Of a stretch of 47,185 bases of DNA, positions 31,614-38,894 are shown one piece after another. The stretch is taken from contig JAEZHK010000148.1 of assembly GCA_023416655.1 (NCBI GenBank), positions 1 to 47,185 of the forward strand, written 5' to 3'. This stretch comes from Bacillota bacterium. Lineage in GTDB: Bacteria; Bacillota; Clostridia; Christensenellales; Aristaeellaceae. The position numbers and the translations under genes are program-made. The first letter of the stretch is position 1. Each line of letters opens with the position of its first letter. The notes beneath the pieces were generated by a model. That model was not told where the DNA came from. It saw nothing but the letters and a program-made list of their open reading frames with translations, and did no database searches.

Positions 31614-31799
31614 GTGAAAAGGTTCTCTTTGGCTCTGCTTGTCGTCGGGCTGCTTATATTGGCGCTGGTCGTGATATCAAAGTTCACAGACAGCCGATGG
31701 GCCGGATTGATCGGAGCGGGCGGGCTTGTGATCGTGAGCATTCTCCAGATCATACTCCAAGTCAAACGGCTGAGGACGGAGAAGCGGGAAAATAGATAG
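31614..31799 (+). CDS. Tiny two-segment membrane protein
   Basis: 61 residues from GTG 31614 with AAAGGAGA upstream. Two membrane segments (about 4-22 and 31-50) separated by a short SKFTDSRWAG turn and a basic tail (KRLRTEKRENR). Not recognised. Its composition is less GC-rich than that of the neighbours, like the next gene, with which it forms a pair of similar layout. Confidence 0.65.
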   Translation: MKRFSLALLVVGLLILALVVISKFTDSRWAGLIGAGGLVIVSILQIILQVKRLRTEKRENR

Positions 31800-31803
31800 C
31801 GGC

Positions 31804-31852
31804 TTCCCCCCGAACCATCCGCCGGGGGATTCATCCCCCATAACCCCTCACA
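31804..31852 (+). repeat. TH element copy 9 (degenerate)
   Basis: Only the second stem, GGGGGATT/ATCCCCC, and the CCCCTCACATAAGG tail survive; the first stem is broken. Plus polarity after the 31614 gene. Its end again provides the next ribosome-binding site. Confidence 0.55.
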
Positions 31853-31868
31853 TAAGGAGGAGGAACTG

Positions 31869-32060
31869 ATGAAAGGAATCAGGCGGTTGACGGGAATCAA
31901 CCTGTTTTTGGGTATTCTCTACCTGGTTTCGTTAGTGCTGCTTCCATTCAATTTTTTCGTACAATATCGAATGGTTGGCTTGTTCGGATATATTTCGCTT
32001 TTTATCGCGAGCATCATTCGTCTCGTGCAGCTAATCAAAGCAAGATGGAAAAAGCAGTAG
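31869..32060 (+). CDS. Tiny two-segment membrane protein
   Basis: 63 residues. AAGGAGGAGG precedes the ATG. Two membrane segments (about 9-28 and 35-53) and a basic tail (KARWKKQ). Not recognised. AT-richer than the surroundings. Similar in length and topology to the 31614 gene but without clear sequence identity, so they may be a functional pair or simply two small membrane proteins. Confidence 0.65.
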   Translation: MKGIRRLTGINLFLGILYLVSLVLLPFNFFVQYRMVGLFGYISLFIASIIRLVQLIKARWKKQ

Positions 32061-32069
32061 GCCATTGAA

Positions 32070-32113
32070 AAAAGCGCCGAGAACCCGCGGTAAACGGATT
32101 CCCGGCGCTTTTG
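32070..32113. terminator. Bidirectional terminator
   Basis: Stem AAAAGCGCCG/CGGCGCTTTT with inner GAA/TTC pairing, between convergent genes. Confidence 0.75.
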
Positions 32114-32135
32114 ATTGTGGTTTTCTTCGAGTATC

Positions 32136-33773
32136 CTACATGAAGTCCGACGGCACGTCCGCCCGGCGCGGGTCGATCACAGGCTTCCGCAGCGTGGGTC
32201 CGCCGGGTCGGATGCCCTTGACGATGTAGAAGTCATCCTCGGTGTAGATGGCCGGATACAGTTGTCCGAGCCCTAGGTCGCAGTTGTCGTAGAGGCCCCG
32301 GTCCAGCGTGATCTTGAACACCTTCCAGGAGTACTTTTTCATGCGGCCCGGGTCCCAGTTCACGTAGCGCCGGAGGACCGGGCTCGTGGTGCTCTTCGCC
32401 AGGTCGTACAGCTCGAAGACGTAGCCATCGTAGATGTCCGTGCGCAGGTTGTACTTGGTATTGTTGTAGAGGAACACCTCAATGTTGAGGTTGTTGTCCT
32501 GGTAGTACACGCGCTTGGGGTATGAGATGATGTAGCCCTTCTTGCCCTTGGGCTTGTCGTTTTTGAGCTGGTTCGAGATCACGGTAAGCGTGGTCTTGAA
32601 CTTCTTGCCCTTGCTGTTGACGGCGGTGATCTGGGTTTTGCCGAGATTGTTGCAGGTGAGCACGCCTTCCTGCGTGATCGTGGCCACGCTCTTTTTGCTG
32701 CTGGACCATTTCAGGCCGCTGGTGGGCGCGCGCGTGCCGCTGGGCAGGGTCAGCCAGCCGTACATCGAATAGATGAACCCGCGGGTGGCCTTGGAGGTGC
32801 CGGGCAGCTTGTAACTGGTGGCGACCGGCTTGAGCACGGTGATCACAACGCTTTTGCTTGCCCCGGTGGGGGCGGTGAACTTGATGGTGGCCGTGCCCGG
32901 CTTGAGCGCCTTGACCAGCCCGGCGCTCGTCACCGTGGCCACTGAGGGTGCGCTACTGGTGACGGCGATCGTCTCCTGGTGGTTCGAGGGCTGGGCGGTC
33001 AGCTGCAGTTGCAGCGTCTGGCCGATCTCCATTTGGGCCTCGGCCGGCGAGACTATCAGCGAGTCCACGCAGCGAAAAGTGGCGACGCTGACCGTGTAGG
33101 CTGTGGTGTAAGGCAAATAGCTGCTGACATTCCAGCTACGATTCACGACCATACAATAATCCCCCGCGTCCAGCGCGATCGTCGGGGTGGCCGTCAGGTT
33201 TTTAAGGAGAGTGTCCCCGGTGCTGCGGAGGCTGAAGGTTGCGGGGAAAGATTCATCCACGCTGGAGATGCTGAAAGTCAGGCCGGTGCGAGCGGCCAGC
33301 GTGAATTTCAGGTAGTCCTTGTCTGCATCCGTGCCGACGATGCCCTTAAATGACCCTGGCAGCGACACCTGCTGCGCGGTGGCCGGGGTGTCGTTGGGTT
33401 CCGTGTCGGAGTCCATCTTCTCCACCGTGGCGGACAGCCCAACCGACGCTGAGCCGACGCCTGTGGTGATGCGGGCGGTGTATGCGCCTTTGCTCAGGTA
33501 TGCCGACCTGTCGGCGTAGCTGGTGACATTCCACAGGGCGGCGCAGCCCTTTGCGTCCAGCACGCTGAGTGTGCCGCCGTAGAAGTGGAAGGTCACCTTG
33601 CCGTGCTCGGTCACCGTCAGCGGGAATTCGTAGCGCATATAGCTGGATGTCGGCGAATAACTCACCGCCACGCCGTCGGTGGATAACGCGGGACCGGTGA
33701 CGGCGGCGGAGGCCGTCCCGGTCAGCGCCAGCAGGAAAGCGCCAATGAGCATCGCAAGCCAGATCTTTCGCAT
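32136..33773 (-). CDS. Secreted protein with PPC-like and Ig-like (Big_2) domains
   Basis: 545 residues. A signal peptide at 1-24 ends in TASAA. Residues ~25-230 contain a pre-peptidase C-terminal-type domain (DTEPNDTPATAQQVSLPG and DKDYLKFTL). About 240-320 is a bacterial Ig-like Big_2 domain (SLIVSPAEAQMEIGQTLQL, VATVTSAGLVKALKPGTATI). A second, shorter Ig-like unit (VATITQEGVLTCNNLGKTQI) follows near 370. The last ~140 residues are an unassigned beta-rich domain. No catalytic domain or sortase motif is present, so it is a surface or matrix protein whose ligand is unknown. ATG 33773 is preferred over a TTG 9 nt upstream. Confidence 0.82.
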   Translation of the reverse strand: MRKIWLAMLIGAFLLALTGTASAAVTGPALSTDGVAVSYSPTSSYMRYEFPLTVTEHGKVTFHFYGGTLSVLDAKGCAALWNVTSYADRSAYLSKGAYTARITTGVGSASVGLSATVEKMDSDTEPNDTPATAQQVSLPGSFKGIVGTDADKDYLKFTLAARTGLTFSISSVDESFPATFSLRSTGDTLLKNLTATPTIALDAGDYCMVVNRSWNVSSYLPYTTAYTVSVATFRCVDSLIVSPAEAQMEIGQTLQLQLTAQPSNHQETIAVTSSAPSVATVTSAGLVKALKPGTATIKFTAPTGASKSVVITVLKPVATSYKLPGTSKATRGFIYSMYGWLTLPSGTRAPTSGLKWSSSKKSVATITQEGVLTCNNLGKTQITAVNSKGKKFKTTLTVISNQLKNDKPKGKKGYIISYPKRVYYQDNNLNIEVFLYNNTKYNLRTDIYDGYVFELYDLAKSTTSPVLRRYVNWDPGRMKKYSWKVFKITLDRGLYDNCDLGLGQLYPAIYTEDDFYIVKGIRPGGPTLRKPVIDPRRADVPSDFM

Positions 33774-33831
33774 GGGCCGCAAGTCCTCCTCTGCCTAGGA
33801 AACTTTCCAAATTCAAGCAATCCTTTAAATA

Positions 33832-33860
33832 ATTATAACATCATTATGGCCAGCCGTCCA
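33832..33860 (-). promoter_or_regulatory. Candidate promoter of the Ig-like gene
   Basis: Minus strand TGGACG (33860-33855), 17-nt spacer, TATAAT (33837-33832). Confidence 0.5.
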
Positions 33861-33881
33861 GTTCTTTTCCATTCGCCGCTT

Positions 33882-33917
33882 GAAAAAAGAAACGCCCGCA
33901 AGCTTTGCTTGCGGGCG
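33882..33917 (-). terminator. Terminator of the rpsF-ssb-rpsR operon
   Basis: Minus-strand stem CGCCCGCAAGC/GCTTGCGGGCG with AAA loop, followed by TTTCTTTTTT. Confidence 0.9.
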
Positions 33918-33932
33918 GATGCAAAACGGGCC

Positions 33933-34190
33933 TTAGTCGGTGGTGTAGGGCAGCAGGGCGATCATGCGCGCGCGCTTGATCGCGATGGACAGCTGGCGCT
34001 GATGCTTGGCGCAGGTACCGCTCATACGGCGGGGCAAGATCTTGCCGCGCTCGTTGGTGAAGCGACGCAGACGCGCCACGTCCTTGTAATCGATGTGCTG
34101 GACCTTGTCCACGCAGAACATACAGACCTTGCGGCGGGGCTTGCGGCCCCGCTGTCTGCGTTCGCGGCGATCGCCTTTATCTTCGGACAT
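33933..34190 (-). CDS. rpsR: 30S ribosomal protein S18
   Basis: 85 residues. The family core KVQHIDYKDVARLRRFTNERGKILPRR and SIAIKRARMIALLPY is intact. C23, C26 and C60 with H63 suggest a zinc-binding (C+) S18. The basic N-terminal extension (RRERRQRGRKPRRK) is slightly long. GAGGAGG precedes the ATG at 34190. Last gene of the classic rpsF-ssb-rpsR operon and followed by its terminator. Confidence 0.97.
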   Translation of the reverse strand: MSEDKGDRRERRQRGRKPRRKVCMFCVDKVQHIDYKDVARLRRFTNERGKILPRRMSGTCAKHQRQLSIAIKRARMIALLPYTTD

Positions 34191-34280
34191 TGTGGGGTTC
34201 CTCCTCAAAATTTGGTCAGTCCTGGATTGGATCACAGCGCGGAAAATCCGGCTGCTTTGGACAAACCTACGGGCGATTCC

Positions 34281-34712
34281 CTAGAACGGCAGCTCGTCGT
34301 CGTCCGCGTCCGCGAACGGCTGGGCGCTTTTGCCCTGGTAATCGTCCGGTTCGGGGGGCGGCGGCGGCGCGTCGTCCGCGCGGCCACCGGGCCCGCCTGC
34401 GCCGCCGATGAATTCCACTTCGTCGGCGACGACTTCGGTGACATGGCGCTTCGTACCGTCCTGCGCATCGTATGAACGGGTCTGAATGCTGCCCTCTACC
34501 GCGACTTTGCGGCCTTTGGTCAGATAACGGGCGCACAACTCCGCTTTCTGTTTAAAGGTCACGATGTTGATGAAATCGGCCTCCCGCACGCCCTGCTTGT
34601 TGGCAAAGCGGCGGTTGATGGCCAGCGTGAACGTGCATACCGGTACGCCGGAGGCGCCGGTGCGCATTTCCGGATCACGGGTCAGGTTGCCGATCAAGAT
34701 GGCCTTGTTCAC
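34281..34712 (-). CDS. ssb: Single-stranded DNA-binding protein
   Basis: 143 residues from GTG 34712 with AGGGAGG upstream. OB fold with NKAILIGNLTRDPEMR, FTLAINRRF and the WxxV-like INIVTFKQKAELCARYLTKG segment. The C-terminal acidic tip DDDELPF, which recruits repair and replication partners, is present after a Gly/Pro-rich linker. It lies between rpsF and rpsR as in most Firmicutes. Confidence 0.97.
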   Translation of the reverse strand: MNKAILIGNLTRDPEMRTGASGVPVCTFTLAINRRFANKQGVREADFINIVTFKQKAELCARYLTKGRKVAVEGSIQTRSYDAQDGTKRHVTEVVADEVEFIGGAGGPGGRADDAPPPPPEPDDYQGKSAQPFADADDDELPF

Positions 34713-34733
34713 GCGATACGCCTCCCTTGTGGG

Positions 34734-35180
34734 TTACACTTCGGCGACGGGCTCGGTCTTTTCCTCGGCCTCGACGGGCGCGGCCTCGGCGGGCGCTTCG
34801 CTGACTTCAGCGGGCGCGGCTTCGACGGGCGCGACCTCCGCGCGGGGCGCGGCGGGCACGAAGGGCTTGAGCGCCTCGCGCTTGGGCGGCAGGGCGCCTT
34901 CAAAGCGGGTGACGAGGTAGCGCAGCACGGAATCGGAGATCTGCAGGTTGCGCTCCAGCTCGCGCGGCAGCTCCGGCGGCGCGGTGATGTACATCAGCAC
35001 GTAGTATCCGTCGGTCTTGTAGTTGATCGAGTAGGCCAGGCGGCGCTTGCCCCACTCGTCCACGCGGTCAACGGTGCCGCCGTTGCTGGCGACGATGGCG
35101 TTGAAGCGGGCGATCAGGTCCTGCCGCTGGGTATCCTCCAGCTGCGTGTCGATGACGTACATGGCTTCGTATTGGTTCAT
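34734..35180 (-). CDS. rpsF: 30S ribosomal protein S6 with long acidic tail
   Basis: 148 residues. The S6 core (residues 1-95: NQYEAMYVIDTQL, GKRRLAYSINYKTDGYYVLM, LRYLVTRFE) is normal. After it comes an Ala/Pro/Glu/Val-rich tail of about 50 residues (repeated APVEAAPAE units), which makes the protein half again as long as usual. ATG 35180 is 8 nt from AAGGAGG; the GTG 9 nt upstream lies inside that site. First gene of the operon. Confidence 0.96.
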   Translation of the reverse strand: MNQYEAMYVIDTQLEDTQRQDLIARFNAIVASNGGTVDRVDEWGKRRLAYSINYKTDGYYVLMYITAPPELPRELERNLQISDSVLRYLVTRFEGALPPKREALKPFVPAAPRAEVAPVEAAPAEVSEAPAEAAPVEAEEKTEPVAEV

Positions 35181-35247
35181 GACTTTCACCTCCTTATGGA
35201 CTTGGCGGCCCCGGGTGCGATCCGGGGCAAGGATGCGCTAATTTATA

Positions 35248-35276
35248 ATTTTATCAGGGAAAGCGCAAACGCGCAA
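35248..35276 (-). promoter_or_regulatory. Candidate promoter of rpsF-ssb-rpsR
   Basis: Minus strand TTGCGC (35276-35271), 17-nt spacer, TAAAAT (35253-35248). A TATAAA a few bases further is an alternative -10. Confidence 0.55.
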
Positions 35277-35319
35277 TGCGGTTTACGCATGTTTAACCGG
35301 ATATTCCGCCGATGAGCTC

Positions 35320-35514
35320 CGGGAGGTTTGGAGGGCCGCGGCCCTCCATGTTCCATCGAGCCGGCGGCATGTACGGCGGCGCGGGCGGCATTTCGCCTGC
35401 GAAATGCTCACCCGACCCGGCGCCGCCCGGAATTTCCGACGAAATTCAGGCGCCGTTCTTCATTCCCCTCGCAGACGAATGAAAAATGCGTCCGACCATT
35501 TTTCATTCGTCTGC
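35320..35514 (-). repeat. FH element copy 10 (five-hairpin form, diverged)
   Basis: Minus polarity between rpsF and greA. Hairpin 1 GCAGACGAATGAAAAATG/CATTTTTCATTCGTCTGC, the longest of the family. Hairpin 2 GGCGCC/GGCGCC with AATTTC/GGAAATT. Hairpin 3 is shortened to GCATTTCGC/GCGAAATGC. Hairpin 5 GGAGGGCC/GGCCCTCC, then CTCCCG. Hairpin 1 ends 22 bp behind the greA -35. Confidence 0.82.
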
Positions 35515-35536
35515 CATGAACCGACAAGCATCGCGC

Positions 35537-35566
35537 TTGACAGCCGTCCGAAGCCCGTGCTATAAT
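35537..35566 (+). promoter_or_regulatory. Consensus promoter of greA-lysS
   Basis: Perfect TTGACA (35537-35542), 18-nt spacer, perfect TATAAT (35561-35566). The leader to the start codon is about 100 nt and shows no riboswitch that I recognise. Confidence 0.88.
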
Positions 35567-35671
35567 GCCCCCGTCTGGAAATCGGGACACTGCGCGCCGA
35601 GCGTGCGGTGTTCGTTAATTTCTGGCTATTTCTTTATTCTCCGTCGCCGGAGTATGCGGGAGGGAAAAAAA

Positions 35672-36169
35672 TTGGAATCGAGCGACCTGTCCAATCAGAG
35701 CGTCGTGCTTACCCCGGACGGCAAACGGAAGCTGGAAGAAGAGCTGAATGACCTGAAGGCAGTGTGGCGTCCGAAGGTGGCCGAAGACATCAAAACCGCG
35801 CGTGCCTTTGGTGACCTCAGTGAAAACGCAGAGTATGACGAGGCCAAGAACGCGCAGGCGCGCGTGGAAGGCCGCATCCGCGAGCTGGAGGAGATGCTGC
35901 GTACCGCCATCGTCGTTGACGATACGGGTCGCTCCAAAGGCGTGGTTGGCGTGGGAACCAAGGTCAAGGTGCTTGACCTTGAGTACAACGAAGAGGACAT
36001 CTACACCGTCGTCGGCGCCACCGAGGCCGACCCGGTGAAGCTGTTTGTGTCCACCGAATCGCCCATCGGCAGCGCGCTCTTGGGTAGAAAGCCCGACGAT
36101 GAAGTGGTCGCCCAAACGCCCGGCGGCCTACTGAGGCTGAAAGTGGTCGAAATCCTCCGCAACGAGTAA
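35672..36169 (+). CDS. greA: Transcription elongation factor GreA
   Basis: 165 residues. The N-terminal coiled coil carries DLSENAEYDEAKNAQ, with the acidic tip residues that enter the RNA polymerase secondary channel, and the C-terminal FKBP-like domain ends in SPIGSALLGRKPDDEVVAQTPGG. It rescues backtracked polymerase by stimulating transcript cleavage. TTG 35672 is 7 nt from GGGAGGG; an ATG at 35654 is an alternative that would add six residues. Co-transcribed with lysS, 35 nt downstream. Confidence 0.95.
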   Translation: MESSDLSNQSVVLTPDGKRKLEEELNDLKAVWRPKVAEDIKTARAFGDLSENAEYDEAKNAQARVEGRIRELEEMLRTAIVVDDTGRSKGVVGVGTKVKVLDLEYNEEDIYTVVGATEADPVKLFVSTESPIGSALLGRKPDDEVVAQTPGGLLRLKVVEILRNE

Positions 36170-36204
36170 GTATACGCAGTCATCCCTGAGAGGAGTTTTT
36201 ACCG

Positions 36205-37689
36205 ATGTCCGAAATGCGCCCCGGGGTTCCGGAGAACGCATCCGAACAAAACCTGCTCCGAATCAACAAGGTTCGCGCGCTGGAAGCGGCGGGACAGAGC
36301 CCCTACCAAATCACACGCTTCGACCAGACCCACCGCTCCCGGGAGATCGTTTCCAATTATGATGCGCTGGAGGGGGCCGATGTGGCCGTCGCCGGGCGCA
36401 TGGTCTCCCGCCGCGTGATGGGCAAGGCCAGCTTCGCGCACCTGCAGGATTCGGAAGGAAAAATCCAGATCTACGTGCGCCGGGACGACGTGGGCGAAGC
36501 CTCCTACGCCGCCTTCAAGGACTTTGACCTGGGCGACGTGCTGGGCGTGAAGGGCCGCGTGTTCCGCACCCAGGCGGGCGAGGTGTCCATCCACGCCACG
36601 CATCTTACGCTGCTCACCAAGTGCCTGCACCCGCTGCCGGAGAAGTTCCACGGCCTGAAGGACATGGACCTTCGCTACCGCCAGCGGTATGTGGACCTGA
36701 TCGTCAACCCCGAGGTCAAGGACACCTTCGTCAAGCGCTCGAAGATCATCCGCGCCATCCGGGACTTTCTGGACGCCCGCGGCTACCTGGAAGTGGATAC
36801 GCCGGTATTGGGCACCCTCGAAATCGGCGCGGCGGCCCGGCCCTTCATCACCCACCACAACGCGCTGGACATCGACATGTTCCTGCGCATCGAGACCGAG
36901 CTGCACTTGAAGCGCCTGATCGTGGGCGGCATGGACAGGGTCTACGAGGTGGGCCGCATCTTCCGCAACGAGGGCATGGACACCCGCCACAACCCGGAGT
37001 TCACCTCCGTCGAGCTGTACCAGGCCTACACCGACTATCAGGGCATGATGGACCTGATCGAGTCGCTGTTCCAGTATGTGGCGCGTGAGGCTGTCGGCTC
37101 CACCAGCCTCACCTATCAGGGAGAGGCGATTGAAATGGGCGGCCGCTGGGCGCGCATGACGATGGCCGAGGCGGTCAGGAAGTATTCCGGTCTTGACTAC
37201 GATTCCTGGGAAAGTGACGAGGACGCGCGCGAAAAGCTCAAAGCGGCCGGCTACGTGGTGGGAAAGGGCTTTTCCCGTGGCGAGTGCCTGAACCTTCTGT
37301 TCGAGGCCACCGTGGAGGAGCACCTGATCCAGCCCACCTTCATCTACGACTACCCCATCGAGGTGTCCCCGTTGGCCAAGCGCAAAGCGGACAACCCGAT
37401 GCTGACCGAGCGGTTTGAGTTCTTCATCGTGGGCAGCGAGTTCGGAAACGCCTTTTCCGAGCTGAATGACCCCTTCGACCAGCGACAGCGGTTCGAGCGC
37501 CAGGTGGCGGCAAAGCGCGCCCAAGGTGCCAACGCCACCGTGGACGAGGACTTCGTGCTGGCGCTGGAGTACGGCCTGCCGCCCACCGGCGGCCTGGGCT
37601 TCGGCCTGGACCGGCTGGTGATGCTGTTGACCGACTCCGCCTCCATCCGGGACGTGCTGCTCTTCCCCACCATGAAGCCCAGAGAGTGA
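36205..37689 (+). CDS. lysS: Lysyl-tRNA synthetase (class II)
   Basis: 494 residues, normal length. The OB-fold anticodon domain (residues ~55-150) precedes the class II core with motif 2 (YEVGRIFRNEGMDTRHNPEF) and motif 3 (GLGFGLDRLVMLLTDS). It charges tRNA-Lys in the cytoplasm. GAGAGGAG precedes the ATG. Downstream of greA from the consensus promoter. No T-box precedes it; lysine sensing in this window appears at the riboswitch near 45.3 kb instead. TH10 and a terminator follow. Confidence 0.97.
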   Translation: MSEMRPGVPENASEQNLLRINKVRALEAAGQSPYQITRFDQTHRSREIVSNYDALEGADVAVAGRMVSRRVMGKASFAHLQDSEGKIQIYVRRDDVGEASYAAFKDFDLGDVLGVKGRVFRTQAGEVSIHATHLTLLTKCLHPLPEKFHGLKDMDLRYRQRYVDLIVNPEVKDTFVKRSKIIRAIRDFLDARGYLEVDTPVLGTLEIGAAARPFITHHNALDIDMFLRIETELHLKRLIVGGMDRVYEVGRIFRNEGMDTRHNPEFTSVELYQAYTDYQGMMDLIESLFQYVAREAVGSTSLTYQGEAIEMGGRWARMTMAEAVRKYSGLDYDSWESDEDAREKLKAAGYVVGKGFSRGECLNLLFEATVEEHLIQPTFIYDYPIEVSPLAKRKADNPMLTERFEFFIVGSEFGNAFSELNDPFDQRQRFERQVAAKRAQGANATVDEDFVLALEYGLPPTGGLGFGLDRLVMLLTDSASIRDVLLFPTMKPRE

Positions 37690-37691
37690 GA

Positions 37692-37758
37692 GAACGCCGG
37701 GGGCTCCGCCCCCGGACCCCCGCAAGGGGGGATGATCCCCCTTGACCCCACACAAGGG
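37692..37758 (+). repeat. TH element copy 10
   Basis: 2-3 nt after the lysS stop. AACGCCGGGGGC/GCCCCCGG, CCCGC, CAAGGGGGGAT/ATCCCCCTTG, ACCCCACACAAGG. Confidence 0.83.
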
Positions 37759-37785
37759 GATCGGATCAATCCAGAACATACGCGC

Positions 37786-37812
37786 AAAATGGCCGCACGC
37801 GCGGCCATTTTC
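37786..37812. terminator. Bidirectional terminator after lysS
   Basis: Perfect stem AAAATGGCCGC/GCGGCCATTTT with a 4-nt loop, 30 nt beyond TH10. Confidence 0.8.
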
Positions 37813-37849
37813 TACATAAATTTGTTGGTCCCTTTGAAGGAGGATCGCT

Positions 37850-38647
37850 ATGCCGGACACCCGGGTTACGAAGGAAAAGCTCAAAACCCACCTGCACTAC
37901 GGCAAATGGATCTACGTCCTGATCGCGATCGTCGCCTTTTTCGTGGTGGAGCTGACCTACACCATGACCGAGTACCGCCCCGACAAGTACCACCGGGTGG
38001 ACATCCAGCTGGTGGGCAATAGCATTCTGCGGGACGAGGGGCTGGAGGCGGTGGGCAAGAACACCGTGGCGGCCGTCAGAGCGCAGGACGCCAGGCTGGA
38101 GGCGGTCAACTTCTACAACATTGCCTACTCCGGCGACGCGACCGCCGACATCTACGGCGCGCAGAAGTACGCCGTCATGCTGGCGGCGGGCGAGGGCGCG
38201 ATCTACTTCATCAACAGGCCTTTGCTTGATAACATGGTCGCCCAGGGCGGCGCGCTGCCGCTGGACGCGTATGTGGACGGCGGCGTCCTGCCCAAAGAGC
38301 TTGCCGTACCCCTGCCCGAAACGGATGCGGACGGCAACCCCACCGGCAATACCCACTTTTACGCCATCGACGCGTCGGGGCTTGGCGGCATGCTGTCCGA
38401 CGACATCGGCTACGACGCCCGCGGCAAGTACGCGGTGATCTTCGCCGCCTGCGTCAACCCGGATACCGCTGCCGCTGTGCTTAGCAATGTTTTTGACCAG
38501 CTGACCGGCCCCGCGCCGGATTCCGAGTTCGTCCGCAGCATCGCCGCCGCGGAAGCCCAGGCCGCCGCGGAAGCGCAGAATACCCTTGAAACCCAGGCCG
38601 CCGCGGAAGCGCAGACCGCTACGCCCGCGCCATCCCAGGCGCCCTGA
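37850..38647 (+). CDS. Membrane-anchored protein of unknown function
   Basis: 265 residues, not recognised. A short basic cytoplasmic part is followed by a membrane segment at about 20-38 and an extracytoplasmic alpha/beta domain. Stretches of interest are YHRVDIQLVGNSI, EAVNFYNIAYSGD, GAQKYAVMLAAGEGAIYFINRPLL and YAVIFAACVNPDTAAAVLSNV. The C-terminus is an Ala/Glu/Gln repeat tail (AEAQAAAEAQ units) ending in Pro/Ala. GAAGGAGG precedes the ATG. It stands alone between terminators. Confidence 0.75.
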   Translation: MPDTRVTKEKLKTHLHYGKWIYVLIAIVAFFVVELTYTMTEYRPDKYHRVDIQLVGNSILRDEGLEAVGKNTVAAVRAQDARLEAVNFYNIAYSGDATADIYGAQKYAVMLAAGEGAIYFINRPLLDNMVAQGGALPLDAYVDGGVLPKELAVPLPETDADGNPTGNTHFYAIDASGLGGMLSDDIGYDARGKYAVIFAACVNPDTAAAVLSNVFDQLTGPAPDSEFVRSIAAAEAQAAAEAQNTLETQAAAEAQTATPAPSQAP

Positions 38648-38686
38648 CCCTGCTTCACACCCAACATCCATCGCTTGGATCACTTG

Positions 38687-38722
38687 GCGCCGCGCTCATT
38701 TGAAGTGCGGCGTTTCTTGTTA
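38687..38722 (+). terminator. Terminator-like hairpin
   Basis: Stem GCCGC/GCGGC extended by a few pairs, followed by GTTTCTTGTT. Confidence 0.55.
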
Positions 38723-38824
38723 ATTCTTTGGGATAGGACGGTTTTGACATAAAAAACTATGATAATTTTGCCCATTTCGGCAACGTTTTCAGCCAACAGA
38801 TAGCCCGTATTGTAAACATTGAAC

Positions 38825-38853
38825 TTGACAAGACGTGCCTTTAAGCGTATAGT
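38825..38853 (+). promoter_or_regulatory. Promoter of the sugar ABC operon
   Basis: TTGACA (38825-38830), 17-nt spacer, TATAGT (38848-38853), 41 nt before the ATG. No clear operator palindrome or catabolite-repressor site was seen around it. Confidence 0.8.
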
Positions 38854-38894
38854 TGGGTATGCACGGTACTTAACGATTGCAAGGAGGCTACCCC

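Noticed and set aside
35567..35671. T-box or other riboswitch in the greA-lysS leader
   Set aside because: The ~100-nt leader lacks the T-box specifier stem and TGGNACC sequence.
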